A DNA stretch of 40,106 bases from an uncultured Ruminococcus sp. (lineage in GTDB: Bacteria; Bacillota; Clostridia; Oscillospirales; Acutalibacteraceae): assembly GCA_904393835.1 (NCBI GenBank), contig CAJFNC010000016.1:1-40106 (forward strand), in the 5' to 3' direction. A program made the translations under genes and the position numbers. The notes under the pieces were generated by a model. It ran no database searches and was not told where the DNA came from. It worked only from the letters and a program-made list of their open reading frames with translations. This document shows, one piece after another, positions 21,861 through 30,932 of this stretch. Numbering within the stretch: position 1 is the stretch's first letter; every line of letters begins with the position of its first letter.

Positions 21861-23315
21861 TCACAATGTCAGTATGGACATTACACCGCAAATTGCAGCG
21901 ATAATCACAGCCAAAACAATTAACTTTATCTTCTGGCTTACAACCAAACCGATAAATTCTCTGATAAATGCGTTGGGCCAGAAATACCATTTTGTTTTAC
22001 TACCCATTCCCTCAGCTTTCAGACCGGCTTGATTTGCAAAAATTCCGCTTCTGAAAACATGATAGTTGGTTGTTGAAAACGCAACCTTTGCGCTGCTGTC
22101 AGAGATAAGCGCTTTTGAAAATTTCATATTTTCAAGTGTATTTGCAGAACTTGTTTCGGGCATTATCTGCTCCTCCGGAACTCCTCGCTCCAAAAGGTAA
22201 CGCTTCATCGCTTCACCCTCGGAAATTATCTCATCGCTGCCCAGCCCGCCCGACGGGACAAAAACAGCCTTTTTTCCTGTAGCATTGAGCTGATTATGAT
22301 AAAATTCAATTGCCTTATCAACTCTGCCTCTTATCAGAGGAAGTAAAGTTCCATCCTTTTTTATGCCGCAACCAAGGATTATAATATAATCCTTATCAAA
22401 CGCAGGCTTATGCTTAGCGGCGATTAGAGCGCATATTGAAGTGCTTAGCAAATAAATTTCGAAAAAGGCATAAAGAGAACAAATTACGGCGTAACCGGCA
22501 GTGTATACTCTTCGCCCCGGATTCCATATGTAGTTTATAGTTGGAAGAAACAAACAAAACCCTATGCCCAAAATCATTGCTATGCTTATAGCTATTCCCA
22601 ATGCGTTAGCAACACGGAATCCTTCGTGACGTATAAGCCAAATATTGCTGACAGTCATTGAAAGCGCGTAAATAAATACAATGGGAATAGAAAGTAAAAT
22701 AATCAAAAGAAATATGATTGATGTCAAATCTCGCATCGTATCAGCCTGATAATCTCGGTAATTTAAAATAAAATATACAGACAACGCCGCAAAGAAAAGA
22801 GCCAATCCGATAAACATTATCATAAGACCACAATTGAAAACCGTGCTGTATGAGTACATATCACGCTTTATGCATTTCTTAAACAAAAGAATCATATAAA
22901 CGGCCATGACGCCGAAAAAAAGCGCTGCCGTGACATAATACACGGGATATCCGTTTATATTGTATATAAAACTGCTTTTTTCCGAATTATACAGAACATT
23001 AAAACGACTTACAGTAAAATTACGCATTATGGTATATGAACAACCGCTCGTATCACTATATATAATATCAGCAGCAGTCGTTCCCTTCTGTATTGAATGA
23101 AAAGTAATTTTTAAGTAGCCATCTTCGTGTACAGGCTCACTGTGCTCAACAACATTATTTTCTGAATAAGCAATCCGAATGTTTGAGTAATGTTCGCCCT
23201 GCGGCTCGTTAATATATACGGAATAGCTTGAACAGTTTAATACTATAAACGTAAACATTCCCAAAAGTGTAATAATCAACACAACAGTTGCAAATACAAT
23301 TTTCTTTTTTAGCAT
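21861..23315 (-). CDS. Multi-span membrane protein with YdcF/DUF218 domain
   Basis: 484 residues. An N-terminal transmembrane helix, an extracytoplasmic part (about 30-115), six or so further helices, then the YdcF/SanA (DUF218) domain from about 305: YIIILGCGIKKDGTLLPLIRGRVDKA..., SGG, and NTLENM. A last hydrophobic helix closes the protein. DUF218 proteins are linked to envelope functions such as undecaprenyl-carrier use; the exact role is not known. It may be in one transcription unit with the Nudix gene (34-base gap). Confidence 0.8.
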   Translation of the reverse strand: MLKKKIVFATVVLIITLLGMFTFIVLNCSSYSVYINEPQGEHYSNIRIAYSENNVVEHSEPVHEDGYLKITFHSIQKGTTAADIIYSDTSGCSYTIMRNFTVSRFNVLYNSEKSSFIYNINGYPVYYVTAALFFGVMAVYMILLFKKCIKRDMYSYSTVFNCGLMIMFIGLALFFAALSVYFILNYRDYQADTMRDLTSIIFLLIILLSIPIVFIYALSMTVSNIWLIRHEGFRVANALGIAISIAMILGIGFCLFLPTINYIWNPGRRVYTAGYAVICSLYAFFEIYLLSTSICALIAAKHKPAFDKDYIIILGCGIKKDGTLLPLIRGRVDKAIEFYHNQLNATGKKAVFVPSGGLGSDEIISEGEAMKRYLLERGVPEEQIMPETSSANTLENMKFSKALISDSSAKVAFSTTNYHVFRSGIFANQAGLKAEGMGSKTKWYFWPNAFIREFIGLVVSQKIKLIVLAVIIAAICGVMSILTL

Positions 23316-23367
23316 TTAAAACCTCCTCAGGTGTTTTAACAACAGAATCAGTCTTTTCCTCATTGCC

Positions 23368-23396
23368 AAAAAAACCGTACGAAATTAACTCGGTTT
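23368..23396 (-). terminator. Leftward terminator after the rRNA methyltransferase gene
   Basis: Read leftwards, AAACCG (23396-23391) pairs with CGGTTT (23377-23372), followed by further T's. The stem is only 6 bp with a long loop, so it is a weak prediction supported by its position. Confidence 0.4.
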
Positions 23397-23419
23397 CAAT
23401 TTAAAAGATTCGACTTGTT

Positions 23420-24793
23420 TTAATTTTTTTCTTTTAATGACATCAAACAAACTGTCTCAACATGAGCTGTGCGGGAAAACATATCGCAGGGGGTTATTTT
23501 TTGCGTGGTATAGCCTGCCTGCTCAAAAAACTTAATATCTCTGGCAAGAGTTGCGGGATCGCACGAAACATATACCACTCTTTTGGGCGACATCTTACTT
23601 ATTGTTTTTACAAGTTCTTCCCCGCATCCTTTTCGCGGCGGGTCAAGGATTACTGCATCGGGCTTTACTCCCTCTTGCCTGAGTTTTTCCGCCGCTGTCG
23701 ACGCGTCTGCGCATATGAAACGTGAATTTTTAATCCCATTGATTTTAGCATTTTCTTTAGCGTCCTCTATTGCCGATTCGACAATTTCCACGCCGATAAG
23801 CTCTTTACATTCGTTTGCCATTGTAAGTCCGATTGTACCTGTTCCGCAGTAGAGGTCAAGCAGGATTTCATCTTTTTGCAGATTAGAATACTCTTTTGCC
23901 TTGTTGTATAGATTTTCTGCCTGTCGGCGGTTAACCTGCCAAAACGAAAACGGCGATATTTTAAATCTCAAGGAACACAACTCGTCGGTTATGTAGTCCT
24001 TGCCGTAAACAGTGCGATTTTTATTTCCTAAAATAACGTTTGTTTTTTCTCTGTTAGAATTAACAATTAAACTTGTAAGGTTTGGTAGCTCGCTTTTAAG
24101 CATTTGAACAAGCAAATCTTCTTGTTTCAATCCGTTTCCGTTTACCACATAGCATACCATTAGTTCGTTTGTAACCTCACCCAAACGCATATAAAGATGT
24201 CTTAGCCTGCCTTTACCTGTCCGTTCATCATAGATGTCATTGTCGGTCTGAGCAATAAATCGGCGAGTGATTTTTACAACAGTATTAAAAATATCGGGCT
24301 GTAATGCGCAATCTGCACAGTTAACAATGCGGTGGCTATGTAAAGCGTAGAAACCGATTATAACATTGCCGTCTTTATCAACTCCGATAGGAAGCTGAGC
24401 CTTGTTGCGGTAGCGATTTACCCTTTTATTTTTCATTATCGGTTCAAGATTGGGATTTTTAAGGCCACCAATACGTGTTACCGCATCATAAACCTTTTGC
24501 TCCTTTAGTCGACACTCCTCCTCGTAACTTATGTGACGCCACACACAACCGCCGCATTTTGAAAAGCAGGAGCAATCCGGAGTTATTCTGTTAGATGATG
24601 GGGTGATTATTTTTTCAATCTTGCCGAAAGCATAGGATTTTTTCACCTTTAAAATTCTGACTTCAAGCTCGTCTCCTACTGCCGACATAGGCACAAACAC
24701 GGCTATTCCGTCATCTGTTCTGCCTACGCCGCTGCCGTCGGCGGATGCCGATGTTACTTTGAGTTTTATTATATCGTTCTTCTTTAAGTTCAT
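23420..24793 (-). CDS. rlmD: 23S rRNA (uracil-5-)-methyltransferase, RlmD/RlmCD type
   Basis: 457 residues. N-terminal TRAM domain (about 1-60), four Cys for a [4Fe-4S] cluster (C74, C76, C80, C83), then the AdoMet methyltransferase domain with LDLYCGTGTIGL, AVILDPPRKGCG and the catalytic Cys in VVYVSCDPATLARD. It methylates C5 of uridine in 23S rRNA (U1939 and possibly U747 in Gram-positives). The ATG at 24793 follows GGAGAAATTTAT; a longer upstream extension is less likely. Confidence 0.93.
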   Translation of the reverse strand: MNLKKNDIIKLKVTSASADGSGVGRTDDGIAVFVPMSAVGDELEVRILKVKKSYAFGKIEKIITPSSNRITPDCSCFSKCGGCVWRHISYEEECRLKEQKVYDAVTRIGGLKNPNLEPIMKNKRVNRYRNKAQLPIGVDKDGNVIIGFYALHSHRIVNCADCALQPDIFNTVVKITRRFIAQTDNDIYDERTGKGRLRHLYMRLGEVTNELMVCYVVNGNGLKQEDLLVQMLKSELPNLTSLIVNSNREKTNVILGNKNRTVYGKDYITDELCSLRFKISPFSFWQVNRRQAENLYNKAKEYSNLQKDEILLDLYCGTGTIGLTMANECKELIGVEIVESAIEDAKENAKINGIKNSRFICADASTAAEKLRQEGVKPDAVILDPPRKGCGEELVKTISKMSPKRVVYVSCDPATLARDIKFFEQAGYTTQKITPCDMFSRTAHVETVCLMSLKEKN

Positions 24794-24955
24794 ATAAATT
24801 TCTCCAAAAAAATATACATTAATTTTAGCATTTTTGAATAGTTTTGGCAAGATTAAAAATAATTGCTAAAATTTGATTTAAGGTATTTATTTTTTCCCCT
24901 GTAAGCCTTATAATAATATAGAAATATTCTAATTAGAAGAATGGAGTGGACTATT

Positions 24956-26344
24956 GTGAATTACGACAGTCTTATGAATAAAATCAAAAGAATACACTTT
25001 ATTGGTATCGGCGGAAGCGGTATGTGTCCGCTTGCCGAAATTTTGAAAAGCGAAGGATATGAACTTTCGGGTTCTGATATGAACGAAGGTGAAACACTTG
25101 ATCGAATCAAAAGTTACGGCATACCCGTATTTATGGGACACGACGCAAAGAACATTGATGGCGCCGAGCTTGTAGTTTATTCTGCCGCAATCAAAGAAAA
25201 TAACCCCGAGCGCAAGGCTGCCGTTGAAAAAGGTATTCCCTGCATTGAAAGAAGCGTTATGCTCGGAATTGTCACCAGAAGATACAAGAGAAGTATTGCC
25301 GTTTCAGGTACTCACGGAAAAACCACCACGACAGCCATGCTTTCCCAAATTCTGATTGGCAGCGGTTTTGACCCATCAGCAATTATCGGAGGCAAGCTGC
25401 CTTTTATAGGCGGCAACAGCTATGTCGGCAAAAGCGATATTATTGTATGCGAAGCGTGCGAGTATGTTGACACTTTTCTTGAACTCAATCCATATATGTC
25501 AATCATTCTCAACATTGACGCAGACCACTTGGATTATTTTAAAAACCTTGACAATATTAAAAAGTCATTCAACAAATTTGCTCATCAGACAACAGGTTTA
25601 CTCATCATTAACGGAGATGACGAAAATACTCTGGACGCAGTTTCTGATGTTGAAATTGAAAAAATCACCTACGGTTTTGGCGACAACTGTGACTACCGCG
25701 CAGTAAACGTCAATGCAGACAAAGGCGTTCATGAGCAGTTTGATATTATCTATAAGGGTGAAAAACTTACAAATGTTAAGTTGATTGTTCCCGGAAAACA
25801 CAACGTCTATAACGCCCTTGCTGCTGCCGCTGCTGCACATTGTCTCGGCGCAACAGCTAATGAAATTTCTGAAAATCTGCACAAGTTCGGCGGTGTTCAC
25901 CGTCGCTTTGAAATTCTCGGCACTCCGGACGGAATTACCGTTGCCGATGACTTTGCACATCATCCGACAGAGCTTACAGCAACTCTAACCGCTGCTATGA
26001 ATATGGGCTTTAACAAGGTCTGGGCGATTTTTCAGCCACATACATTTTCTCGTACCGCTATGTTACTCGATGACTTTGCAGAGGCTTTAAAAATTCCGGA
26101 CGTTGCAATTATTTCTGATATTTTACCCGTACGTGAGACAAACACGTACAACATCCACTCCACCGACCTCGGTGCGAAAGTCCCCGGTTCGGTATGTCTT
26201 GACACGTTTGAGGAAATCACCGACTACGTTTGCAAAAACGCAAAGGAAGGCGATTTGATTCTTACTATGGGCGGAGGCAACGTTTATATGTGTGCAAATA
26301 TGATTTATAAACAACTTAAATATATGGAAGAGAATAAAAATTAA
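24956..26344 (+). CDS. murC: UDP-N-acetylmuramate--L-alanine ligase
   Basis: 462 residues. N-terminal GIGGSGM (UDP binding), ATP loop AVSGTHGKTTTTAM, central NIDADHLDYF, and C-terminal DFAHHPTE with FQPHTFSRT, all hallmarks of MurC. It adds L-alanine to UDP-MurNAc in the cytoplasm, the first amino acid of the peptidoglycan stem. The GTG at 24956 has GGAG 9 bases before it; an ATG at 24941 with AGAAGA upstream is the alternative. Monocistronic, followed by a perfect terminator. Confidence 0.97.
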   Translation: MNYDSLMNKIKRIHFIGIGGSGMCPLAEILKSEGYELSGSDMNEGETLDRIKSYGIPVFMGHDAKNIDGAELVVYSAAIKENNPERKAAVEKGIPCIERSVMLGIVTRRYKRSIAVSGTHGKTTTTAMLSQILIGSGFDPSAIIGGKLPFIGGNSYVGKSDIIVCEACEYVDTFLELNPYMSIILNIDADHLDYFKNLDNIKKSFNKFAHQTTGLLIINGDDENTLDAVSDVEIEKITYGFGDNCDYRAVNVNADKGVHEQFDIIYKGEKLTNVKLIVPGKHNVYNALAAAAAAHCLGATANEISENLHKFGGVHRRFEILGTPDGITVADDFAHHPTELTATLTAAMNMGFNKVWAIFQPHTFSRTAMLLDDFAEALKIPDVAIISDILPVRETNTYNIHSTDLGAKVPGSVCLDTFEEITDYVCKNAKEGDLILTMGGGNVYMCANMIYKQLKYMEENKN

Positions 26345-26362
26345 TTCTATTTTTAAATTTTT

Positions 26363-26394
26363 AACGGCGTACCGATTGGTACGCCGTTTTTTTG
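26363..26394 (+). terminator. Rho-independent terminator of murC
   Basis: Perfect 11-bp stem AACGGCGTACC/GGTACGCCGTT (26363-26373, 26378-26388), loop GATT, then a run of T's. Confidence 0.95.
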
Positions 26395-26425
26395 TCAAGT
26401 CAATATGCAAAGCAAAAAGATCCCA

Positions 26426-26456
26426 AAGGGACACTTCCTTATTTTAAGTGTCCCTT
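26426..26456. repeat. Perfect 11-bp inverted repeat
   Basis: AAGGGACACTT and AAGTGTCCCTT with a 9-base loop. There is no T-run rightwards; leftwards a short CTTTTTG lies about ten bases beyond the stem. It sits between the murC terminator and the transposase relic, so it may mark the edge of the mobile-element patch. Confidence 0.6.
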
Positions 26457-26524
26457 AGTGTTTGTAAAGACGGTTGAATATGATGATTTGTAGTAAGAAT
26501 TGGATTATTACGGAGGAAACTACA

Positions 26525-26767
26525 ATGAAATCATTATTTGAACAAAATGCCTGAACTTACCAAAAACAGTAAGATTATCTTATCCCCAATCTTGCTCTCT
26601 TAGAGAGTGTAGAAAACGATATAGATATTTACGGACAACGACATTTGAGATATTTACATGAGCATCACATGTTAACTATATAAATCTGCCTACAAGCAGA
26701 AAGCTCAATGCGTATCTTTACAGATATTGATAAGCGGGCACAGTTGCTTACAGAACAGATGAAATAA
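26525..26767 (+). pseudogene. TnpV-like transposon protein relic
   Basis: Behind GGAGGAAACTACA, the reading MKSLFEQN...TY...DYLIPNLAL, then RHLRYLHEH and finally DKRAQLLTEQMK matches TnpV proteins of Clostridia (from memory). In-frame TGA and TAA codons and at least two frameshifts (the stretch TSRKLNAYLYR lies in another frame) show it is dead. The 260 bases after it, up to the marR promoter, hold nothing I recognise. Confidence 0.75.
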
Positions 26768-26984
26768 AACACCTTACCCTCTGATTTTTATGCTTTAAAA
26801 TCCGTTGAAATACAGGTGTTGAAAACATGAAAAACGTTACATATCATTGCTTTTTTCGGGCGGTAAATTGTTCGTGCCTATTATTAGAATGGTTTGAAGT
26901 TTTTTCAGTAAAAGATTATAATACGGAACAAAGATATATTCACCGGTGTTTTATGCCTGTCAAGTTAAAAAGCCGTTTTACCTA

Positions 26985-27032
26985 TTGACTTTACAGTAAC
27001 AAGTTACTATAATAGAAGCAGGAACTTGTTAC
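26985..27032 (+). promoter_or_regulatory. Promoter and operator of the marR-like gene
   Basis: TTGACT (26985-26990), 17-base spacer, TATAAT (27008-27013). GTAACAAGTTAC (26996-27007) fills most of the spacer and GGAACTTGTTAC (27021-27032) lies just downstream of the start site; centres are 25 bases apart. Both are inverted repeats with the half site GTTAC. The arrangement is that of an autorepressed MarR gene. Confidence 0.85.
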
Positions 27033-27056
27033 TACTACAAATTGGAGGAACAATGA

Positions 27057-27539
27057 ATGAAAATGAATGATTTTTTTGAAGCGTTCGGCTGCGACACACA
27101 ACATAGAGTACAGGCTATTTTTTCGAGTATTTTTGTATTGCAAAATCGTATGCAAACAGCAGGTGAAAAATTGCAGACTGAAATTTCAATGAAGCAATGG
27201 CTACTGCTTGCAATGACCGAATGTTGTCCTGAGCCGAGAACATTGACTAACATAGGAAACCTTATGGGATGTTCAAGGCAAAATATTAAAAAGCTGGCAT
27301 CGGCTCTTGAAAAGAAAGGTTTTGTTCGCTTACTTACCGGTGCAAACAATTCTGTTTGTATCGAATTGACCGATAAAGTTAATGCGTATTCAGAAGAAAT
27401 GAGACAACGGCATATACAGGCTTTGAGTTTATTATTTGCCGATTTTAATGATGATGAAATTAAACAGTTATTTCGATTTTACTCCAAATTGTACGCAGGT
27501 GTAGAGCGAGTTGAACAATATGCGGAGGAATTAGAGTGA
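27057..27539 (+). CDS. MarR-family regulator
   Basis: 160 residues with a winged helix: MKQWLLLAMTECCPEPRTLT, IGNLMGCSRQNIKKLASALEKKGFV and a wing (RLLTGANNSVCIELTDK). The ATG at 27057 is 8 bases after GGAGG; an ATG four bases upstream leads to a stop after five codons. It overlaps the next gene by 4 bases and probably controls it through the GTTAC operators. Confidence 0.88.
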   Translation: MKMNDFFEAFGCDTQHRVQAIFSSIFVLQNRMQTAGEKLQTEISMKQWLLLAMTECCPEPRTLTNIGNLMGCSRQNIKKLASALEKKGFVRLLTGANNSVCIELTDKVNAYSEEMRQRHIQALSLLFADFNDDEIKQLFRFYSKLYAGVERVEQYAEELE

Positions 27540-28414
27540 TTAAGAAAGTGAGGAAAAGAAAAATGCTGATTGCAGTTGGTATAATATTTGTTTTTGTAGG
27601 AGCTTTGATAATATGGTTTAACATTTCCTATTCTCCTGTCAAAAAGCAGTTTCAGAACGATGTGACATCGCTTTTGGCTGATAATAAATTGTTAGATGAA
27701 AACGAGATTTTTACAAAAGAAGATTTTTCGGATTTACCGATTGCTATTCAAAAATACATTGAGAATTGCGGATACATTGGAACGCCGAAAATGTCTTATC
27801 TCAAAATGGAGTATAACGATGTGAATTTTTCACAGGGCAGGGACGGTCTTAAGTTGGCAATCGACTATACACAGTACAATTTCGTTAAAGAGCCGTGTAG
27901 AATTGCTTTAATTGACAGCAGTATGTTCGGAATTCCATTTGAAGGGTACGACTACTACCAAAACGGGATAGGCGGAATGAAAGGCGTAATTGCAAAATCC
28001 ATTACTTTGTTTAATCAAACAGGAAAGGATATGGATAAAGCTTGCCTTGCTACATTCCTTGCGGAAAGTCTGTTTGCCCCGTCTATTCTGTTGCAGGATT
28101 ATATTACTTTTGAAGAAATAAGTGATTTTAAAGTGCGGGCAACGATAACCTACAGTGGCCAAACCTCAAGCGGCATTTTTACTTTCAACAAACAATATGA
28201 AATGATTTCTTTTACTACAAATGACAGAGCCGCAACAGGAACAGACGGAAATACGGAATATGTACCGTGGTCTGCACTTTGTAATGATTATAGGAGTTCG
28301 GAAAGCGGAATTAAGTACCCTACCAAATTTCAAGCTGTTTGGAACTACCCCGATGGAGATTTTACCTACTTAGACGGTGTAATCAGCGAGGTGTCCTATG
28401 GATATGAACAGTAG
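27536..28414 (+). CDS. Membrane-anchored DUF6544-like protein
   Basis: 292 residues starting from GTG inside the marR stop (GTGA). Residues about 10-29 form a transmembrane anchor (MLIAVGIIFVFVGALIIWF). The remainder is a beta-rich extracytoplasmic domain (LPIAIQKYIENCGYIGTPKM, MFGIPFEGYDYYQNGIGGMKG, PWSALCNDY). It resembles DUF6544-family proteins, of unknown function. Coupling to MarR suggests a stress- or compound-induced surface protein. Confidence 0.75.
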   Translation: MIKKVRKRKMLIAVGIIFVFVGALIIWFNISYSPVKKQFQNDVTSLLADNKLLDENEIFTKEDFSDLPIAIQKYIENCGYIGTPKMSYLKMEYNDVNFSQGRDGLKLAIDYTQYNFVKEPCRIALIDSSMFGIPFEGYDYYQNGIGGMKGVIAKSITLFNQTGKDMDKACLATFLAESLFAPSILLQDYITFEEISDFKVRATITYSGQTSSGIFTFNKQYEMISFTTNDRAATGTDGNTEYVPWSALCNDYRSSESGIKYPTKFQAVWNYPDGDFTYLDGVISEVSYGYEQ

Positions 28415-28502
28415 AAACGTAGGGGTACGCTGCCAAGTCTGCGGAAATAAAACAATATTACAGATACGAACATATACTTTGCATGCCTATCAAATATCAT
28501 AA
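28404..28502 (+). pseudogene. Cysteine-rich KTR protein relic
   Basis: The 32-residue frame has VRCQVCGNKTILQIR, close to the N-terminus of the small Cys_rich_KTR zinc proteins carried on clostridial mobile elements, but then diverges and stops; the second CPKC pair is missing. It overlaps the end of the DUF6544-like gene. Confidence 0.65.
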
Positions 28503-28587
28503 GGCTACTCTTCCCCTTAAGATATCCCATAAATCGTTATACACTTAAATAAGTAAATAAGGTGATATGCTAACAAACATATCTATG

Positions 28588-28776
28588 TTATGTAAATGCC
28601 TCTACCTCTATTATTTCTACTTTTTTCTGTTCATACAAACTCCTTAAGATCACCCCGATGCCTTTTCTTGGTTTCTCATTTATCTCTTTACTTCTGAATT
28701 TTGGTGCAAATACTATATGATACTGAAATCTGTAGGTTGAGTGTGCTGTTGTTTTTATTTCGTTATTTTCACGTCC
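28588..28776 (-). pseudogene. tnpA: IS200/IS605-type transposase (TnpA) relic
   Basis: Reads TTAHSTYRFQYHIVFAPKF, then IGVILRSLYEQKKVEIIEVEA and a stop. This is the N-terminal third of a Y1 (HUH) transposase; the DHIHML histidine pair and catalytic Tyr are missing, as is a start codon. Confidence 0.85.
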
Positions 28777-28794
28777 TAAAGAGCATCAACAAGC

Positions 28795-28821
28795 AAAAAG
28801 ACCCCAAAAAGGGGTCTTTTT
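28795..28821 (-). terminator. Bidirectional terminator, end of the htrA-like gene
   Basis: AAAAAGACCCC/GGGGTCTTTTT (28795-28805, 28811-28821), loop AAAAA. Works in both directions and lies 28 bases after the htrA-like stop codon. Confidence 0.92.
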
Positions 28822-28848
28822 ATGGAGATTAAATCTATGAAAACAACA

Positions 28849-30528
28849 TTACCAACCAAACATCTGACTCCAGATGTCATCGCCGGAATAATTACCGCTG
28901 TCGGTCGGTGTTGTTGATGACTGACTGCCGGTTGAACCTGAAGCAGGCACATATTCGGCAAGGGTTAACTTAATTTTTTTAGTTTCACCGCTTCTGTAAA
29001 TTGTGAAAGTAACCTCGTCCCCCACTTTGTAATCTTCAATCGCCGTCTTTACATCTGCCGAAGAAGATATCTTCGTGTCTCCTACCTTAGTTACCAGGTC
29101 ACCTGTTCTGAAACCTGCTTTTTCAGCATTTGAGCCCTTTGTTACAGAAATTACATAGCAACCTGTTTCGTTAACTCCGTAATAGAAAGCTGACTCATTT
29201 GACGTGATATCAGTAAACTGCATACCGAGGTCAACTTTACCTGTTACGTAGCCGTAGGATTTGAGGTCATTGATAATGTCAAGTACATTATTTATCGGAA
29301 TAGCAAATCCGATACCCTCAACTTCTGTAGCACTGTCTTTGGCGTTTACAATTCCTACAAGTTCACCGTTTGCGTTGAACAAGCCACCGCCTGAGTTACC
29401 TGGGCTTATCTGTGCATTAGTCTGAAGCAATGTCATATTTTTATTATCAATTGTAACTTCTCTTGCCAAAGCACTGATTATACCGTCTGTAACCGTGCCG
29501 CCGAGTTCACCGAGCGGATTGCCGATTGCAACAACATAGTCGCCGACTGCAAGCTTTGAGCTGTCACCGAATGTTGCAGGTGTAAGATCTTTTGCATCTA
29601 TTTTAAGAAGCGCAATATCGTTATCGGAATCACTGCCGATAATAGCAGCCGTGTAACTTGTTTTTCCGTCACGCAGCGTTACTGTTATGGTGTTTGCGCC
29701 TTCAATTACATGATAGTTTGTAATGATATAACCATCTGATGAAATGATTACGCCGGAACCTGCGCCCTGCTGCACATACTGCTGAGCAAAGTTGCCTGTA
29801 ACCACGCTTTCGGTTGCAATTTCAACAACGCTGTCAGCTGTCTTTTTAACAATTTCAGATGTAGTGCTTGCTGACGTTGAAGTTGAAGTATTTGAGCCAC
29901 TGCTTGAAGTAACCTTGTTAATATTAATGCTGCCCGATGAAGTTGAGCTGAGCTTATTGGCCGCGATGCCGCCGCCAAAACCGAGTGCAGCCGAAACTAC
30001 AAGTGATATTGCCAGCATTGCCGCTACAAAGCCTCTTGAAAGCGGCTTCTTCGGCTTTTTGGGCTTTTTTGCCTTAACTTTTTTCACATTGTTCTGATTG
30101 GGGTACGGCTGAGCATTTGAATACTGTTGTTGATATTGTTGATTTGTTCCGTTGTAACCATATGGATTACCGGCATAACCGTTGTTGTAGTTATTCTGAG
30201 TATTGCTGCTGTTTGCATATGAAGTATTTTCGGTGCTTGATGAATAAGAATTGCCGTAATCACTTTTTGGGGCAGATGAATATGCATTTTCATAATTATT
30301 GGGATTATGGGACGCATTTTCATTGTTACCGTTGATGTAAGAATAATGGTATTCAGAATTTTGTGTGCTGCTTGAATTTTCGGAGCTGCCGTTCCATTCA
30401 TATGAGCTTTCGGTAGATGAACTTGCTGTGTTTTCTGAGCTTGAATCAGAATATACATTATTATTCTGTTCATTTTCAGATGAATTTGAATTAGTCATGT
30501 CATTGTTATCTTTAAAATAATCTGACAT
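28849..30528 (-). CDS. htrA: HtrA/DegP-type serine protease, membrane-anchored
   Basis: 559 residues. A long low-complexity Asn/Ser/Tyr-rich cytosolic head (1-145), a lysine/proline patch (KKPKKPKKP), one transmembrane helix (about 166-190), a Ser/Thr-rich linker, the trypsin-like domain with His273 (NYHVIEG), Asp304 (DSDNDIALL) and Ser379 (PGNSGGGL), then a PDZ domain near the C-terminus. It degrades misfolded proteins on the outer face of the membrane. The ATG at 30528 follows AAAGGAGG; upstream codons lie in the leader. The 150-residue polar head is longer than in Bacillus HtrA. Confidence 0.93.
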   Translation of the reverse strand: MSDYFKDNNDMTNSNSSENEQNNNVYSDSSSENTASSSTESSYEWNGSSENSSSTQNSEYHYSYINGNNENASHNPNNYENAYSSAPKSDYGNSYSSSTENTSYANSSNTQNNYNNGYAGNPYGYNGTNQQYQQQYSNAQPYPNQNNVKKVKAKKPKKPKKPLSRGFVAAMLAISLVVSAALGFGGGIAANKLSSTSSGSININKVTSSSGSNTSTSTSASTTSEIVKKTADSVVEIATESVVTGNFAQQYVQQGAGSGVIISSDGYIITNYHVIEGANTITVTLRDGKTSYTAAIIGSDSDNDIALLKIDAKDLTPATFGDSSKLAVGDYVVAIGNPLGELGGTVTDGIISALAREVTIDNKNMTLLQTNAQISPGNSGGGLFNANGELVGIVNAKDSATEVEGIGFAIPINNVLDIINDLKSYGYVTGKVDLGMQFTDITSNESAFYYGVNETGCYVISVTKGSNAEKAGFRTGDLVTKVGDTKISSSADVKTAIEDYKVGDEVTFTIYRSGETKKIKLTLAEYVPASGSTGSQSSTTPTDSGNYSGDDIWSQMFGW

Positions 30529-30742
30529 TTTAAATCCTCCTTTATGCTTCAGCTTTCGCTGTTGTTTTTTATTGTGACTATATAATAACGATGTTAAGTG
30601 AAAATTGTATGAAATCACATTGAAATAAACTTGAAATTAAATTAAATATTTGTGAAAATTTTTAAAATAAACATATTTTTAGAAAAGTGTCAACCTGCAT
30701 TGATTTTTTAACAGCCCTATATGCCGAAAGCCTGCTGTTCTA

Positions 30743-30875
30743 TTGAAAAAACAGAATACTTGTGATATATTACTATTAATCAGTAGTGTAGATTAAGTTT
30801 GTCGATGAGTTAAAAGCCGTTGTTCTTAATTGCTTAAAAATCAGCGCTTATTCATTATACAGTCGATAAACTTAA
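30743..30875 (+). promoter_or_regulatory. Promoter and inverted repeat before the quinone-reductase operon
   Basis: TTGAAA (30743-30748), 17-base spacer, TATATT (30766-30771). Downstream, TTAAGTTTGTCGA (30793-30805) and TCGATAAACTTAA (30863-30875) pair with one mismatch, spanning the leader. The rest of the interval back to 30529 contains no gene. Confidence 0.6.
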
Positions 30876-30932
30876 ATATTACTTTCGTGTAAAAAGAGGT
30901 GCTTTAAGAAACTTAAAAAAATCAATGCAATC

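Noticed and set aside
26827..26988. 53-codon frame MKNVTYHCFFRAVNCSC...
   Set aside because: No good ribosome site, unusual composition, ends inside the marR promoter; likely chance frame in mobile-element debris.
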